Source: a virus
DNA length: 26,858 nucleotides
Strand: one strand, 5' to 3'
Virus record (IMG/VR): IMGVR_UViG_3300028394_000274
Span: 1 to 26,858 of that record
Part shown: in pieces, positions 26,624 through 26,858 of the stretch
Layout: each line of letters begins with the position of its first letter
How positions within the stretch are numbered: position 1 is the stretch's first letter
Position numbers and translations under genes: made by a program
Notes under the pieces: model-generated
The model's database searches: none
Seen by the model: the letters and a program-made list of their open reading frames with translations, nothing else
What the model was told of the DNA's origin: nothing

Positions 26624-26632
26624 ATATTTATA
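26624..26632 (+). promoter_or_regulatory. ATATTTATA-type putative phage promoter with no protein gene behind it
   Basis: AATATATTTATAATC is followed not by an ATG but by about 75 nt without an ORF that ends in an intrinsic terminator. Confidence 0.45.
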
Positions 26633-26639
26633 ATCTCAT

Positions 26640-26713
26640 AAGCCAACAGCCCCTTTCTTTATAGCTGGTATTATAAAAACCTCAACAGAGTAAATTTTGT
26701 TGGGGTTTTTTTT
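26640..26713 (+). ncRNA. Candidate small RNA (about 75 nt)
   Basis: Between an ATATTTATA motif and a strong terminator lies a stretch without a start codon. It can form CAGC (26647-26650) / GCTG (26664-26667) and ends in the terminator stem. CCAACA (26643-26648) is also complementary to TGTTGG (26699-26704) in the terminator's 3' arm, so two mutually exclusive folds are possible. No known RNA family is recognised, and no tRNA cloverleaf fits. Confidence 0.35.
26678..26713 (+). terminator. Intrinsic terminator ending the candidate small RNA
   Basis: AACCTCAAC / GTTGGGGTT (9 bp with one T-G pair), 12-nt loop and eight T residues. The T-run merges into the TTTG box of the following promoter. 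Confidence 0.88.
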
Positions 26714-26741
26714 GTTTATATCAAAAAAAGTATTATCTTTG
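26711..26741 (+). promoter_or_regulatory. Host-type (Bacteroidota) promoter, near-consensus
   Basis: TTTG (26711-26714), 19 nt, TATCTTTG (26734-26741). Same boxes and identical 19-nt spacing as at 12003, and TATTATCTTTGTC is shared between the two. Confidence 0.78.
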
Positions 26742-26760
26742 TCCTATCAAACTGAAACAT

Positions 26761-26858
26761 ATGAAAACAAATACTTACTCCGTTAGAATTGAGAACGAAA
26801 AGTTCGGAAAACTATTACACGAAACATTTGTGGATGCAATCCAATTCAAGTTATTTTT
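26761..26858 (+). CDS. Partial CDS cut by the right edge
   Basis: From ATG 26761 the frame stays open to the end of the window: MKTNTYSVRIENEKFGKLLH, then ETFVDAIQFKLF. It lies 19 nt behind a near-consensus host-type promoter with an A-rich leader, a setting that favours a real early gene. Thirty-two residues are too few to assign a family. Its codon use resembles the neighbouring genes. Confidence 0.6.
   Translation, partial: MKTNTYSVRIENEKFGKLLHETFVDAIQFKLF

Noticed and set aside
26633-26760. Possible tRNA gene
   Set aside because: No acceptor stem, T-loop GTTCRA or anticodon arm can be formed; the stretch ends in an intrinsic terminator.
1-26858. Ordinary bacterial chromosome
   Set aside because: No housekeeping operons; instead a sigma factor, lysis-like genes, orphan methylases, mobile endonucleases, DUF3310 and dense small unknowns. 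Phage is preferred, though no head or packaging gene is in view.

Overview
The window looks like part of the genome of a large, AT-rich tailed phage infecting a member of the Bacteroidota, probably a flavobacterium. Three things point to the host. Several intergenic regions carry the Bacteroidota promoter pattern TTTG-N19/20-TAnnTTTG. No gene start has a convincing Shine-Dalgarno sequence; starts are preceded by A-rich sequence instead. One small gene encodes a Bacteroidota-type Hc1/histone H1-like protein. The phage assignment rests on tightly packed, overlapping genes and on content: its own sigma factor, a lysis-type cluster, free-standing endonucleases, two solitary DNA methyltransferases, a DUF3310 protein, thioredoxin/glutaredoxin, DnaJ and many short unknown genes. 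No terminase, portal or major capsid gene is present, so the assignment is an inference.

Layout. 1-2040: a small acidic protein, an RpoD-like sigma factor and a DUF723-repeat endonuclease in its own promoter/terminator cassette. 2053-4983: two membrane proteins, an amidase-like endolysin, an acidic protein, then an overlapping pair of membrane-anchored coiled-coil proteins that look like spanins. 4986-7523: probable virion-associated proteins with Cys motifs, an EF-hand-like loop and a zinc-ribbon-like segment. 7571-9881: small conserved unknowns and the H1-like protein. 9920-12002: DnaJ, a minus-strand membrane protein and a Dam-type methylase. 12109-16562: a leucine-rich-repeat protein, a PcfJ-like protein, thioredoxin and glutaredoxin. 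16611-18072: a short tagged protein between two identical terminators, then two minus-strand genes. 18166-21842: a very acidic coiled-coil protein and an operon ending in a type II-like glutamine synthetase. 21844-24007: an HNH endonuclease inserted ahead of a DUF3310 gene whose original 5' end is still visible, then an N4/N6 methyltransferase. 24051-26858: a LysM protein, a DHH phosphoesterase, DUF192, Nudix, a candidate small RNA and the start of a further gene.

Two promoter classes seem to coexist. One is the host type. The other is centred on ATATTTAT(T/A), often exactly 4 nt before the ATG, which would give nearly leaderless mRNAs. Five genes for otherwise unrelated proteins that share a short N-terminal segment (LTESEL... 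/ ..LxxE(Q)) are each preceded by this second motif, and a sixth is coupled directly behind one of them. The best candidate here for an undescribed system is therefore a late regulon of tagged proteins, possibly capsid-targeted and analogous to T4 internal proteins, controlled by the phage sigma factor.
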